Positions 8,178 to 13,735 of a stretch of 13,946 nucleotides of DNA are shown one piece after another. A program made the position numbers and the translations under genes. How positions within the stretch are numbered: position 1 is the stretch's first letter; the number at the start of each line of letters is the position of its first letter. The notes beneath the pieces were generated by a model. It saw nothing but the letters and a program-made list of their open reading frames with translations. It searched no databases and was not told the DNA's origin. The DNA is from CAKSUT01 sp045542335 (lineage in GTDB: Bacteria; Bacillota; Clostridia; Oscillospirales; CAG-382): NCBI GenBank assembly GCA_045542335.1, contig JAZQKV010000042.1, positions 1-13,946 of the forward strand. The letters run 5' to 3'.

Positions 8178-8222
8178 AAAAAGAATAAAGTCAGATGTCA
8201 AAATGACACCTGACTTTTTTTT
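8178..8222. terminator. Bidirectional terminator between convergent ftsZ and isomerase operons
   Basis: Arms AAAGTCAG-A-TGTCA (8187-8200) and TGACA-C-CTGACTTT (8204-8217) surround an AAA loop. Read on the + strand there is one A/C mismatch and then eight T (8215-8222). Read on the - strand the same position becomes a G-U pair, giving an unbroken 14-bp stem followed by ATTCTTTTT. It therefore serves the - strand operon at least as well as ftsZ. Confidence 0.85.
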
Positions 8223-8232
8223 GCGTGTGAAA

Positions 8233-9000
8233 TCAGTTAAGACCCATGCTTGTGAGATAGTCGTAGCTCTTTTTAAGACAAGCAAACGGATCTTCCCCAT
8301 AGCAGTTGTCCTGCTCAACCAGGGCGTATTCAATTCCAAGGTCAATGCAAGTCTTGATAATGGAATCGAAATCGAGAACACCACTTCCAACTGGAGCAAA
8401 CAGCGGCTTGTTTTCAGAATCATAAACAAGGTCTTTGAAGTGAACACAGGGCGTTCTTCCTTTGAGAAGCTTAAGATATTCAACAGGGTCCTCTCCGCCA
8501 ACCTTTACCCAATGGGTATCAAGCGTAAATCCCATTAAATCAGCAGGAAAAGAATCAATAAGAGCTTGCATGAGAGTTTTGTCTCCCACCTTGTTCAAAA
8601 ACTCAAATGCATGGTTGTGATACATGAAATAGCAACCATTTTCATTAAGAGTTTTAGCAGCAGGGAGATACTTTGAAACAAATGCCTCAAATTTTTCTTC
8701 ACTCATCGGATCCCATTCGGGAAAAGAACCGATGCCTACATTTTTACAACCGAATACTTTATGTTCTTCGGCAACTTTTACAGTTTCTCCTGAAACTCTT
8801 GCGGGAGCAGTATGTGTGAGCACACATTCAAGACCGTTCTTTTCAAGCTCATCTTTCATCCATTCTGCATCAAAACTGCAGGTGCCTGAAACCTGAACTG
8901 TTTTGTAGCCGATGTCGGCAATTTTTTTAAGTGTTTCAGCGAGATCCTCTGTGGTTTTGCAGAAATCCCTGACAGTGTACATTTGTGCGCCTATTTTCAT
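8233..9000 (-). CDS. Sugar phosphate isomerase/epimerase family protein (xylose isomerase-like TIM barrel)
   Basis: Predicted cytosolic TIM-barrel enzyme of the AP-endonuclease-2/IolE-like superfamily, which isomerises, epimerises or dehydrates sugars and inositols; the exact substrate cannot be read from the sequence. Length 255 residues, normal. Seen in order: MKIGAQMYTVRD at the N-terminus, YHNHAFEF at 127-134, LDTHWV with D161 and H163, CVHFKD with H187 and D190, PVGSGVLDF at 203-211 and VEQD with E229. The Asp, His and Glu of these motifs fit the divalent-metal site of the family. No signal peptide. The start is set by AAAGGAAG (complement 9007-9014), 6 bases before ATG. It begins 30 bp after the exported stalk/MORN protein with no terminator between, so the two are probably cotranscribed from the promoter at 10358-10386 and end at the 8178-8222 hairpin. 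Confidence 0.85.
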   Translation of the reverse strand: MKIGAQMYTVRDFCKTTEDLAETLKKIADIGYKTVQVSGTCSFDAEWMKDELEKNGLECVLTHTAPARVSGETVKVAEEHKVFGCKNVGIGSFPEWDPMSEEKFEAFVSKYLPAAKTLNENGCYFMYHNHAFEFLNKVGDKTLMQALIDSFPADLMGFTLDTHWVKVGGEDPVEYLKLLKGRTPCVHFKDLVYDSENKPLFAPVGSGVLDFDSIIKTCIDLGIEYALVEQDNCYGEDPFACLKKSYDYLTSMGLN

Positions 9001-9030
9001 GATGTTCTTCCTTTCAAAGTAGTTGTATAT

Positions 9031-10305
9031 TTAATCTATATATTGTCTTGTTTCAGAATCATAAACGAATCCGAGATGTTTAAGAAATTCGTATTTATAA
9101 ACCATGTATACGTTACCGTCTTTAATCAAGGCGGGCTTGTTGATGTTATAACGCATATTATTTGCATAAACAAGATAAGAGCCGACTTTTAATTCTATAG
9201 TGTTGTCGTTATATGCGAAGACAACCGTTTGTTCCTCGTCATTTATTGTATAACCTATTTCTGCCTCTTGTAGCGTAGGCTCAACAGGTATATAAGTTGA
9301 GACAGGAGATCTGTTATAGAACAGTTGATAATCTTTGATTGGATTGATAAAGCGAAGCAGTTTTCCGTTTATAATTGTATCTTCGTTGGTTTCATACCCA
9401 ATTGCTCCACCTGTGATGCCGATTGTCTCGCCGTTTTCGATGATGTAATATGCGTGTCCGCCACCTGCTGCAGTGTATGAATCCTTTCCATTTATCATTT
9501 TTCCGTCCTTGAATGTTCCAATATATCCGCCTGACAAACCCGGACGACTACCGCTTTTGGATGAAATACAATACCCGTTAAGCTGTCCATTCTTGTATGT
9601 GTCAAGTGATTCGAGAGAATAATCACCGGGCATCGGTCTCTGAGTTGAGTAAACAATGCCCTCAAATTCTCCGTCAACCATGTATCCGTATATGTTTGTT
9701 CTTACCAAAAGTTTATGTGCAATCCCGTTTGGTATGCCATTAACTGTTTGAGCTTCGAGATATATAGTCCAACCTTCGGAGGGATCACCGTAAAGCAGCT
9801 CAAGCTCATTGTTGCTTTTTGCTTTGTTGTAAGCGTTAACAAGCTCATTTTTGATGATTGATATGTTTAATTCCCTGGAATAGTCGCTGTATGATACTGT
9901 GCCGAATGCTGAAAGCTCATCTGCTTGTATAACTAATTGTCCGTTAACTATAAGTGTATGTACGAGGTTGCCATTTATTGTAACGGGTTTTGAGTTTACA
10001 TAAGCTGGTAGAGTTTTGGTGTTAAAAGCATTGTCAGAATAGTCGCCGTCGAAATAGACTATAGCATTTCTTGCAATTGAAATAGAGTTGTGAGTTTCAG
10101 TAACAGCAAATCCGTACATCTTAAGTTTTTCAATTGGAATATACATATTACCGCCTATGGAATAGCTGTCAACATGAATTCCGTCAATTTTGCATTTTAT
10201 ATCAGTCTTGGAAGTGTAAAACAGTGCGGATTCCTGTGCTGTGACAAAAAGCAGACTTTGACAAAGTAAAATGACAAATAAGAGAGCCGTCAATGCTTTT
10301 CTCAT
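9031..10305 (-). CDS. Exported protein with stalk-like modules flanking MORN-like repeats
   Basis: Predicted secreted or cell-surface protein of 424 residues, function unknown. A signal peptide is clear (MRK, hydrophobic 4-20, likely cleavage after VTA, residue 23). Mature protein: stalk-like modules resembling the copper amine oxidase N-terminal domain at about 35-78 (IDGIHVDSYSIGGNMYIPIEKLKMYGFAV) and 100-150; three MORN-like pieces at about 207-221 (GYMVDGEFEGIVYS), 235-249 (DTYKNGQLNGYCISS) and 260-279 (GYIGTFKDGKMINGKD); another stalk-like module at about 360-424 (NTIELKVGSYLVYANNMRYNINKPALIKDGNVYMVYKYEFLKHLGFVYD). No transmembrane anchor, LPXTG or lipobox was found. These modules usually mediate protein-protein or wall contact; no catalytic site was seen. 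The start has AAGGAGG (complement 10313-10319) 7 bases before it. The gene begins inside one arm of a 16-bp inverted repeat that brackets its promoter, suggesting phase-variable expression. Confidence 0.8.
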   Translation of the reverse strand: MRKALTALLFVILLCQSLLFVTAQESALFYTSKTDIKCKIDGIHVDSYSIGGNMYIPIEKLKMYGFAVTETHNSISIARNAIVYFDGDYSDNAFNTKTLPAYVNSKPVTINGNLVHTLIVNGQLVIQADELSAFGTVSYSDYSRELNISIIKNELVNAYNKAKSNNELELLYGDPSEGWTIYLEAQTVNGIPNGIAHKLLVRTNIYGYMVDGEFEGIVYSTQRPMPGDYSLESLDTYKNGQLNGYCISSKSGSRPGLSGGYIGTFKDGKMINGKDSYTAAGGGHAYYIIENGETIGITGGAIGYETNEDTIINGKLLRFINPIKDYQLFYNRSPVSTYIPVEPTLQEAEIGYTINDEEQTVVFAYNDNTIELKVGSYLVYANNMRYNINKPALIKDGNVYMVYKYEFLKHLGFVYDSETRQYID

Positions 10306-10312
10306 AGTTATT
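10297..10312. repeat. Left arm of 16-bp inverted repeat (putative inversion site)
   Basis: TTTTCTCATAGTTATT on the + strand; it includes the first codons of the exported-protein gene (ATGAGAAAA when read on the - strand). The exact reverse complement occurs at 10427-10442. Confidence 0.8.
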
Positions 10313-10319
10313 CCTCCTT
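10313..10319 (-). promoter_or_regulatory. Ribosome binding site of the exported-protein gene, inside the invertible segment
   Basis: AAGGAGG on the - strand, 7 bases before the ATG (10303-10305). It lies immediately inside the left repeat arm, so an inversion would separate it from the gene. Confidence 0.85.
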
Positions 10320-10357
10320 ATAAATACACAAAGCAATTGTACAACAATACATTATAC

Positions 10358-10386
10358 ATTATAGCACATACCGTTACTTTTTTCAA
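10358..10386 (-). promoter_or_regulatory. Near-consensus sigma-A promoter of the exported-protein operon
   Basis: On the - strand TTGAAA (10386-10381), a 17-base spacer and TATAAT (10363-10358), with TGC directly before the -10 (extended -10). The start should be near 10351, giving a leader of about 45 bases to the ATG. The whole promoter lies between the arms of the 16-bp inverted repeat. Confidence 0.85.
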
Positions 10387-10426
10387 TACTTTTCAAGAAA
10401 AATATTAAAAATGCAAATTTCTTTAT

Positions 10427-10442
10427 AATAACTATGAGAAAA
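10427..10442. repeat. Right arm of 16-bp inverted repeat (putative inversion site)
   Basis: AATAACTATGAGAAAA on the + strand, exact reverse complement of 10297-10312; flanking bases on both sides do not match, so the repeat is exactly 16 bp. Confidence 0.8.
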
Positions 10443-10481
10443 TATAAATACGGAACGGAAATTTATTCCGTTCCGCAATAA
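10434..10481 (+). other. Short 15-codon frame that an inversion would activate
   Basis: The right repeat arm carries ATGAGAAAA on the + strand and continues as MRKYKYGTEIYSVPQ before TAA. It has no ribosome site in the present orientation. If the 114-bp segment flipped, the promoter and AAGGAGG would stand directly before it. It overlaps the galM terminator hairpin. It may simply be a by-product of the repeat; no evidence of translation. Confidence 0.2.
10445..10475 (-). terminator. Terminator of the DUF4965-galM operon
   Basis: Perfect 10-bp stem CGGAACGGAA (10451-10460) and TTCCGTTCCG (10466-10475) with loop ATTTA, starting 10 bases after the galM stop. Read on the - strand it is followed by TATTTATATTTTC, a moderate U-rich tail. 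Confidence 0.8.
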
Positions 10482-10485
10482 ATAT

Positions 10486-11511
10486 TTAAATAAATCTGTG
10501 AAGTGTAATATAATCGTACTTTTCTCCTGCTTTGAGGAAAGCCTCGCCGTGATTGGGGCTGTCGGGAGCAAACTGTGTTTCAAGGCAGATTGCGTGTCTT
10601 GCTTCCTGTTTAACACCACCCTTGAAAGGAACAGGGGTCGTCATTCCGTTTCCGGAATAGAGCTGAACACAAGGCTTGTTAGTATAAATCTGCATTGTAA
10701 TCTTGTCACCTGTCATCTCGCAACCAAGTCCGAGCTTCTTTGACTGGTACTTAATGCTTTCCTTGCAGTTGAAAATGAAGTTGTGGTCATAACCATTGCC
10801 AATCTTAATCTGGTCATAGTCTGCGAACATATCCTTGCCTATGAGCTTGCCTTCTCTGAAATCAAAAGGTGTGCCCTCAACATCGCGAACTTCAACGGGA
10901 ATAAGTGTTTCATCAACGGCGGAGAACTTGTCTGCATAAATTCTGAGTGTTTGCGAAAGCGTGTCGCCGCTGTCGTAGCCATTCATGTTGAAATACGCAT
11001 GGTTTGTCATGTTGAGAATTGTGTCTTTGTCACTTACGGCTTCATAACGGATTGAGAAGTCGCCGCCTTTAACTGTGAATGTAACCGTAACTTCAAGGTT
11101 GCCGGGGAAGTTCTCCTCACCGTCAGGGCTGAACAAGGATAATACTGCCTTTTCAGCGCCACAACGACAGCTTGTCTTTACATCCCACATTCTCTTGTTA
11201 AAGCCTACATTTCCGCCATGAAGGTGCTTTCCGGGTTCGTTGCAGTTGAGCTGAATCATCTCTCCGTTAAGAGGGAATTTTCCACCCTTAATTCTGTTGG
11301 CGTATCTTCCAACGGTTGAACCCTGATAACCGCCTCCGTTCAGATAACCCTCAATTGTGTCAAAACCACATACAACGTCAACTCCGTCAACAATAAGGCT
11401 TTGAATAATGCCGCCAAAATTTAGAATAGTTGCCTTAATTCTGTCGCTTTCAAGTGTGTATGCAATAACTTCTTTTCCGTCGGCTGTTTTGTCAAATAAT
11501 CTTGTTTGCAT
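10486..11511 (-). CDS. galM: Aldose 1-epimerase (mutarotase) GalM
   Basis: Cytosolic mutarotase that interconverts alpha and beta anomers of aldoses such as galactose or glucose, feeding sugar catabolism. The 341 residues match the family. Seen: GRYANRI at 69-75, LHGG with H97 at the sugar site, the catalytic base H171 in TNHAYFN, D242 in GYDHNF, and the catalytic acid E311 in CLETQFAPDSPNH. No signal peptide. ATG preceded by AAGGAG (complement 11520-11525). It starts 38 bp after the DUF4965 protein with no terminator between, so it is the second gene of that operon and the pair probably serves sugar release and use. It ends at the hairpin 10451-10475. Which aldose is the physiological substrate cannot be told from sequence. 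Confidence 0.94.
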   Translation of the reverse strand: MQTRLFDKTADGKEVIAYTLESDRIKATILNFGGIIQSLIVDGVDVVCGFDTIEGYLNGGGYQGSTVGRYANRIKGGKFPLNGEMIQLNCNEPGKHLHGGNVGFNKRMWDVKTSCRCGAEKAVLSLFSPDGEENFPGNLEVTVTFTVKGGDFSIRYEAVSDKDTILNMTNHAYFNMNGYDSGDTLSQTLRIYADKFSAVDETLIPVEVRDVEGTPFDFREGKLIGKDMFADYDQIKIGNGYDHNFIFNCKESIKYQSKKLGLGCEMTGDKITMQIYTNKPCVQLYSGNGMTTPVPFKGGVKQEARHAICLETQFAPDSPNHGEAFLKAGEKYDYITLHRFI

Positions 11512-11549
11512 TTTGGTAACTCCTTATAATCATAATTGATGTTTTCAAC

Positions 11550-13460
11550 TTAAAATTTAACAATATCCTTGTCGTGAAGAAGCTTTATATAAAGACCGCC
11601 CTGAACTGTTCTGTGCTGGAAGCCTCTCTTAAGTGAGGTTGTGGTAAAATACCAGTCTGTCATGGGAACACGAGTGGGGCTGTAGTGATATGCTTTCCAC
11701 AACGGTTCAACAAACGCTTCAAATTCGTCGTCTGTTTCTGCAAGGGTTGCTGTCCATACAAGCCAATCGCTCTTTGTATAATCAGAACGGTTGTCAAGCG
11801 GCATACCATAAGGGTTCATGTGAGTGAAATTTGAAGCAATTTCGCCTCTGAATGTGCCGGCAGGGAAAATCTTTGTACCAAAAAGCTTGTCCCACACCGC
11901 ATTGTACTTCATGCTGAAAGTACCGGGTCTGTCAAATGCAAGTCTGAAAGAACCGTCCTCATTCTTTGCACGTTCAACCCATGAAAGTGCCATTTCTTTT
12001 GCAAGACCGATATACTTGTCGTATTCTGCATCTTCTCCGAGCATTTTCTTGATGATACCAAAGGATGCAACGCCCATGATTGCTTTGAGAGAAAGGTTGC
12101 AGTTGTGTGCAAGATGTCCCGCAAAGTCGTCTGTACAAAGCTGATTTTCGGGGTCATTTCCGTACTTTATAAGATATTTTACCCACATTTCGAGAGTTTC
12201 AATATGCTGCTTTGCAAATGACACGTCATTTCCGCAGGCAATTGCTGCTGCCGCTTCCATAACAAGCATATTACCGCACTCTTCAACCGGCATCTGCATT
12301 TCAAATTTTGGTGTTTCGCTTGGGTCAAAGTTTTCAAAGTTTGCGCCGTATCTCTGACCTGTAACAAGGGGATAACGTCCTGCATCATGTGGCGCAAAGT
12401 CATATGTCCATACATCAGTTTCCGCGTACTTGTAAACGGGACGCATCATTCCCCAAACAAGCTCGGGATTATAAATGAGGAACATGGGAATTGACGGATA
12501 GCTTACGTCAACTGTTGCTGCACAACCGTTTGAGAAACATTCCTTGGAAATATAGATAATTTCTCCCTCTTTTGTAACTGCAAGCTTGTGTGCCGCAAGA
12601 ACTTGTCTGTATGCGAGAACAAGCATCTCTGCATACTTTGTTCCGCCACTCTTGCAAGCATCAAGATAAAGCGAATCACTGAAATATTCGCAAGTGTCAA
12701 AAAGATCATCGTATTCGTTATAAGCCTTTTCAAGTGCTTCGAGAATTGTTTCTCCGTCTTTGTTCCAATATGATTTAAGATGATCGCCGAAGTAGTCTAT
12801 GCTCGCAATATCATCATATCCCACAACAAACAGCGCATTCTCCGAAAGCTCTTTTTCCGCAGAAATAAACTGCATTTCAGTTTTGTCTGTCTTTACACAA
12901 GCTTTTTCTGCACCAAGGTAAATATAACCCCAATTCATTCTGTGGTCATCGCCTGCTTTGTTGAGAACTTTCTGAGAAATGGAACCCATTTTAGCAAACG
13001 CAAGGCTTTCTGTTTCTCCGAATTCTACAGAAACTCCTTCTTCACCCTTGTGGTCAAGGCAAAACTCTTCTGAAAGCTCAATTCTCACAGAAACCTTTTT
13101 GCAGTCACAACCATAAGTTTTAATCACGTTTATATATGTGACAGGTCTTGTGAGGTAATAAAGGTCATCAATAAGAAGGGGAGAAGTGAACACAACATCA
13201 AAGCCAACACCGTCTGCTTCAAAAGAATAAAATGTGCTCATAGCGGAATAGTCAAATTTTGTCTGCACAGCCTTGAGCGCACCGTCGTTACAGCCCATGA
13301 ACTGATATTCTTTGCCATCAACAATTATAAAACCGTTTGCTGTGAAATCCTTTTCGGTCCAATGCATTGTAACGCTTTCATTGAGCATTTCGGATTTTGA
13401 CCATACAGAAATAAAAGGGTCAATATTGATAAGGGGTATTGCAGGTGGTCTGAGTTTCAT
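11550..13460 (-). CDS. DUF4965/glutaminase-A-family protein, cytosolic
   Basis: Member of the family with DUF4964-, DUF5127-, DUF4965- and DUF1793-type regions, named after fungal glutaminase GtaA; its C-terminal half is expected to adopt a six-hairpin (glycosidase-like) fold, and bacterial roles are largely untested. From the start chosen here it has 636 residues. Seen: LRPPAIPLINIDPFISVWS at 3-21, TMHWTEKDFTANGFIIVDGKEYQFMG at 31-56, LAYRQVLAAHKL at 282-293, FSNGCAATVDVSYPS at 309-323, FAPHDAGRYP at 355-364, MPVEECGNM at 390-398, CTDDFAGHLAHNCNLSLKA at 442-460, AVWDKLFG at 521-528, PLDNRSDYTKSDWLVWTATLA and RVPMTDWY near the end. No signal peptide, so it should act inside the cell. The upstream ATG at 13505 is rejected: it has no ribosome site and lies only a few bases from the predicted transcription start. 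Followed by galM, suggesting work on a sugar substrate. Confidence 0.88.
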   Translation of the reverse strand: MKLRPPAIPLINIDPFISVWSKSEMLNESVTMHWTEKDFTANGFIIVDGKEYQFMGCNDGALKAVQTKFDYSAMSTFYSFEADGVGFDVVFTSPLLIDDLYYLTRPVTYINVIKTYGCDCKKVSVRIELSEEFCLDHKGEEGVSVEFGETESLAFAKMGSISQKVLNKAGDDHRMNWGYIYLGAEKACVKTDKTEMQFISAEKELSENALFVVGYDDIASIDYFGDHLKSYWNKDGETILEALEKAYNEYDDLFDTCEYFSDSLYLDACKSGGTKYAEMLVLAYRQVLAAHKLAVTKEGEIIYISKECFSNGCAATVDVSYPSIPMFLIYNPELVWGMMRPVYKYAETDVWTYDFAPHDAGRYPLVTGQRYGANFENFDPSETPKFEMQMPVEECGNMLVMEAAAAIACGNDVSFAKQHIETLEMWVKYLIKYGNDPENQLCTDDFAGHLAHNCNLSLKAIMGVASFGIIKKMLGEDAEYDKYIGLAKEMALSWVERAKNEDGSFRLAFDRPGTFSMKYNAVWDKLFGTKIFPAGTFRGEIASNFTHMNPYGMPLDNRSDYTKSDWLVWTATLAETDDEFEAFVEPLWKAYHYSPTRVPMTDWYFTTTSLKRGFQHRTVQGGLYIKLLHDKDIVKF

Positions 13461-13465
13461 AATTT

Positions 13466-13472
13466 TCTCCAA
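13466..13472 (-). promoter_or_regulatory. Ribosome binding site that sets the DUF4965 start
   Basis: TTGGAGA on the - strand, 5 bases before the ATG at 13460-13458. This fixes the start 15 codons downstream of the longest open frame. Confidence 0.65.
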
Positions 13473-13519
13473 TCTGCAGGCGTAATGAAAAAATTTGCCT
13501 ACCATTATTTTACAGCTTT

Positions 13520-13548
13520 ATTGTACCACATATTTGTTAAAATTTCAA
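13520..13548 (-). promoter_or_regulatory. Sigma-A promoter of the DUF4965-galM operon
   Basis: On the - strand TTGAAA (13548-13543), a 17-base spacer and TACAAT (13525-13520), preceded by TGG (extended -10). Transcription should start near 13513, giving a leader of about 50 bases. Its layout closely resembles the promoter at 10358-10386. Confidence 0.8.
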
Positions 13549-13584
13549 TATATTATTCTACTTGTAAATTGACATATTCTATTG

Positions 13585-13602
13585 CAGCAATATTATTTGC
13601 TG
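13585..13602. promoter_or_regulatory. Dyad in the divergent intergenic region, possible operator
   Basis: CAGCAA (13585-13590), spacer TATTAT, TTGCTG (13597-13602): perfect 6-bp inverted arms in an AT-rich 275-bp gap. It lies about 37 bp upstream of the -35 of the DUF4965 operon and 28 bp upstream of the candidate nadE -35, a position suited to a regulator of either. No regulator family recognised. The rest of this gap holds only the two promoters and the nadE ribosome site. Confidence 0.35.
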
Positions 13603-13630
13603 ATAATTAAATTTATTTTCAAAATATATC

Positions 13631-13658
13631 TTTACAGGTAAAAATTGTGTGTTATCAT
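13631..13658 (+). promoter_or_regulatory. Weak candidate promoter of nadE
   Basis: TTTACA (13631-13636), 16-base spacer, TATCAT (13653-13658). Another weak -10-like TATAGT lies at 13670-13675. The region is very AT-rich, so matches arise easily by chance. Confidence 0.35.
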
Positions 13659-13735
13659 ATATAAAGATGTATAGTTGTAAGTTTTGAAAAATGATGCAAC
13701 AAAGTTTAATATAAATTTATGTTGGAGGCAATAAA

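Larger units (their letters stand above)
10297..10442. other. Candidate invertible promoter element (inverton)
   Basis: Two perfect 16-bp inverted arms enclose 114 bp (10313-10426). The enclosed DNA carries the promoter (complement 10358-10386) and the Shine-Dalgarno AAGGAGG (complement 10313-10319) of the exported stalk/MORN gene, both pointing toward it. Inverted repeats of this size around a promoter next to a surface-protein gene are the hallmark of phase-variable invertible promoters in gut bacteria. In the assembled orientation the gene is ON. Flipping would leave the gene with neither a Shine-Dalgarno nor its main promoter. A weak plus-directed promoter match inside the segment (TTGTAC 10337-10342, N17, TATAGC 10360-10365) would then point at the gene. 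No recombinase is encoded here, so the enzyme would act in trans. Inference from architecture; inversion itself is not observed. Confidence 0.6.

Noticed and set aside
6816..8501. A 561-codon open frame on the - strand across ftsZ
   Set aside because: It lies antisense to a certain ftsZ, crosses both terminators and the end of the isomerase gene, is rich in Cys and Asn with no recognisable domain, and has no suitable ribosome site. It reflects codon bias of ftsZ.
10258..10263. Cys15 of the exported protein as a lipoprotein lipobox
   Set aside because: The preceding residues are VILL; a lipobox needs Ala, Gly or Ser just before Cys. A normal signal peptidase site after VTA fits better.
12501..13073. 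Short open frames on the + strand inside the DUF4965 gene
   Set aside because: Antisense to a well-supported family member, no ribosome sites and no recognisable protein features.
13461..13505. Fifteen extra N-terminal codons on the DUF4965 protein
   Set aside because: No ribosome site before 13505, start only a few bases from the predicted transcription start, and the family-typical N-terminus (LRPPAIPL) begins right after the ATG at 13460, which has a good site.
13631..13642. TTTAC-AG-GTAAA as a nadE operator
   Set aside because: Only 5-bp arms of low complexity in a very AT-rich gap, overlapping a candidate -35; no match to a known NAD-regulon site that I can recall with certainty.
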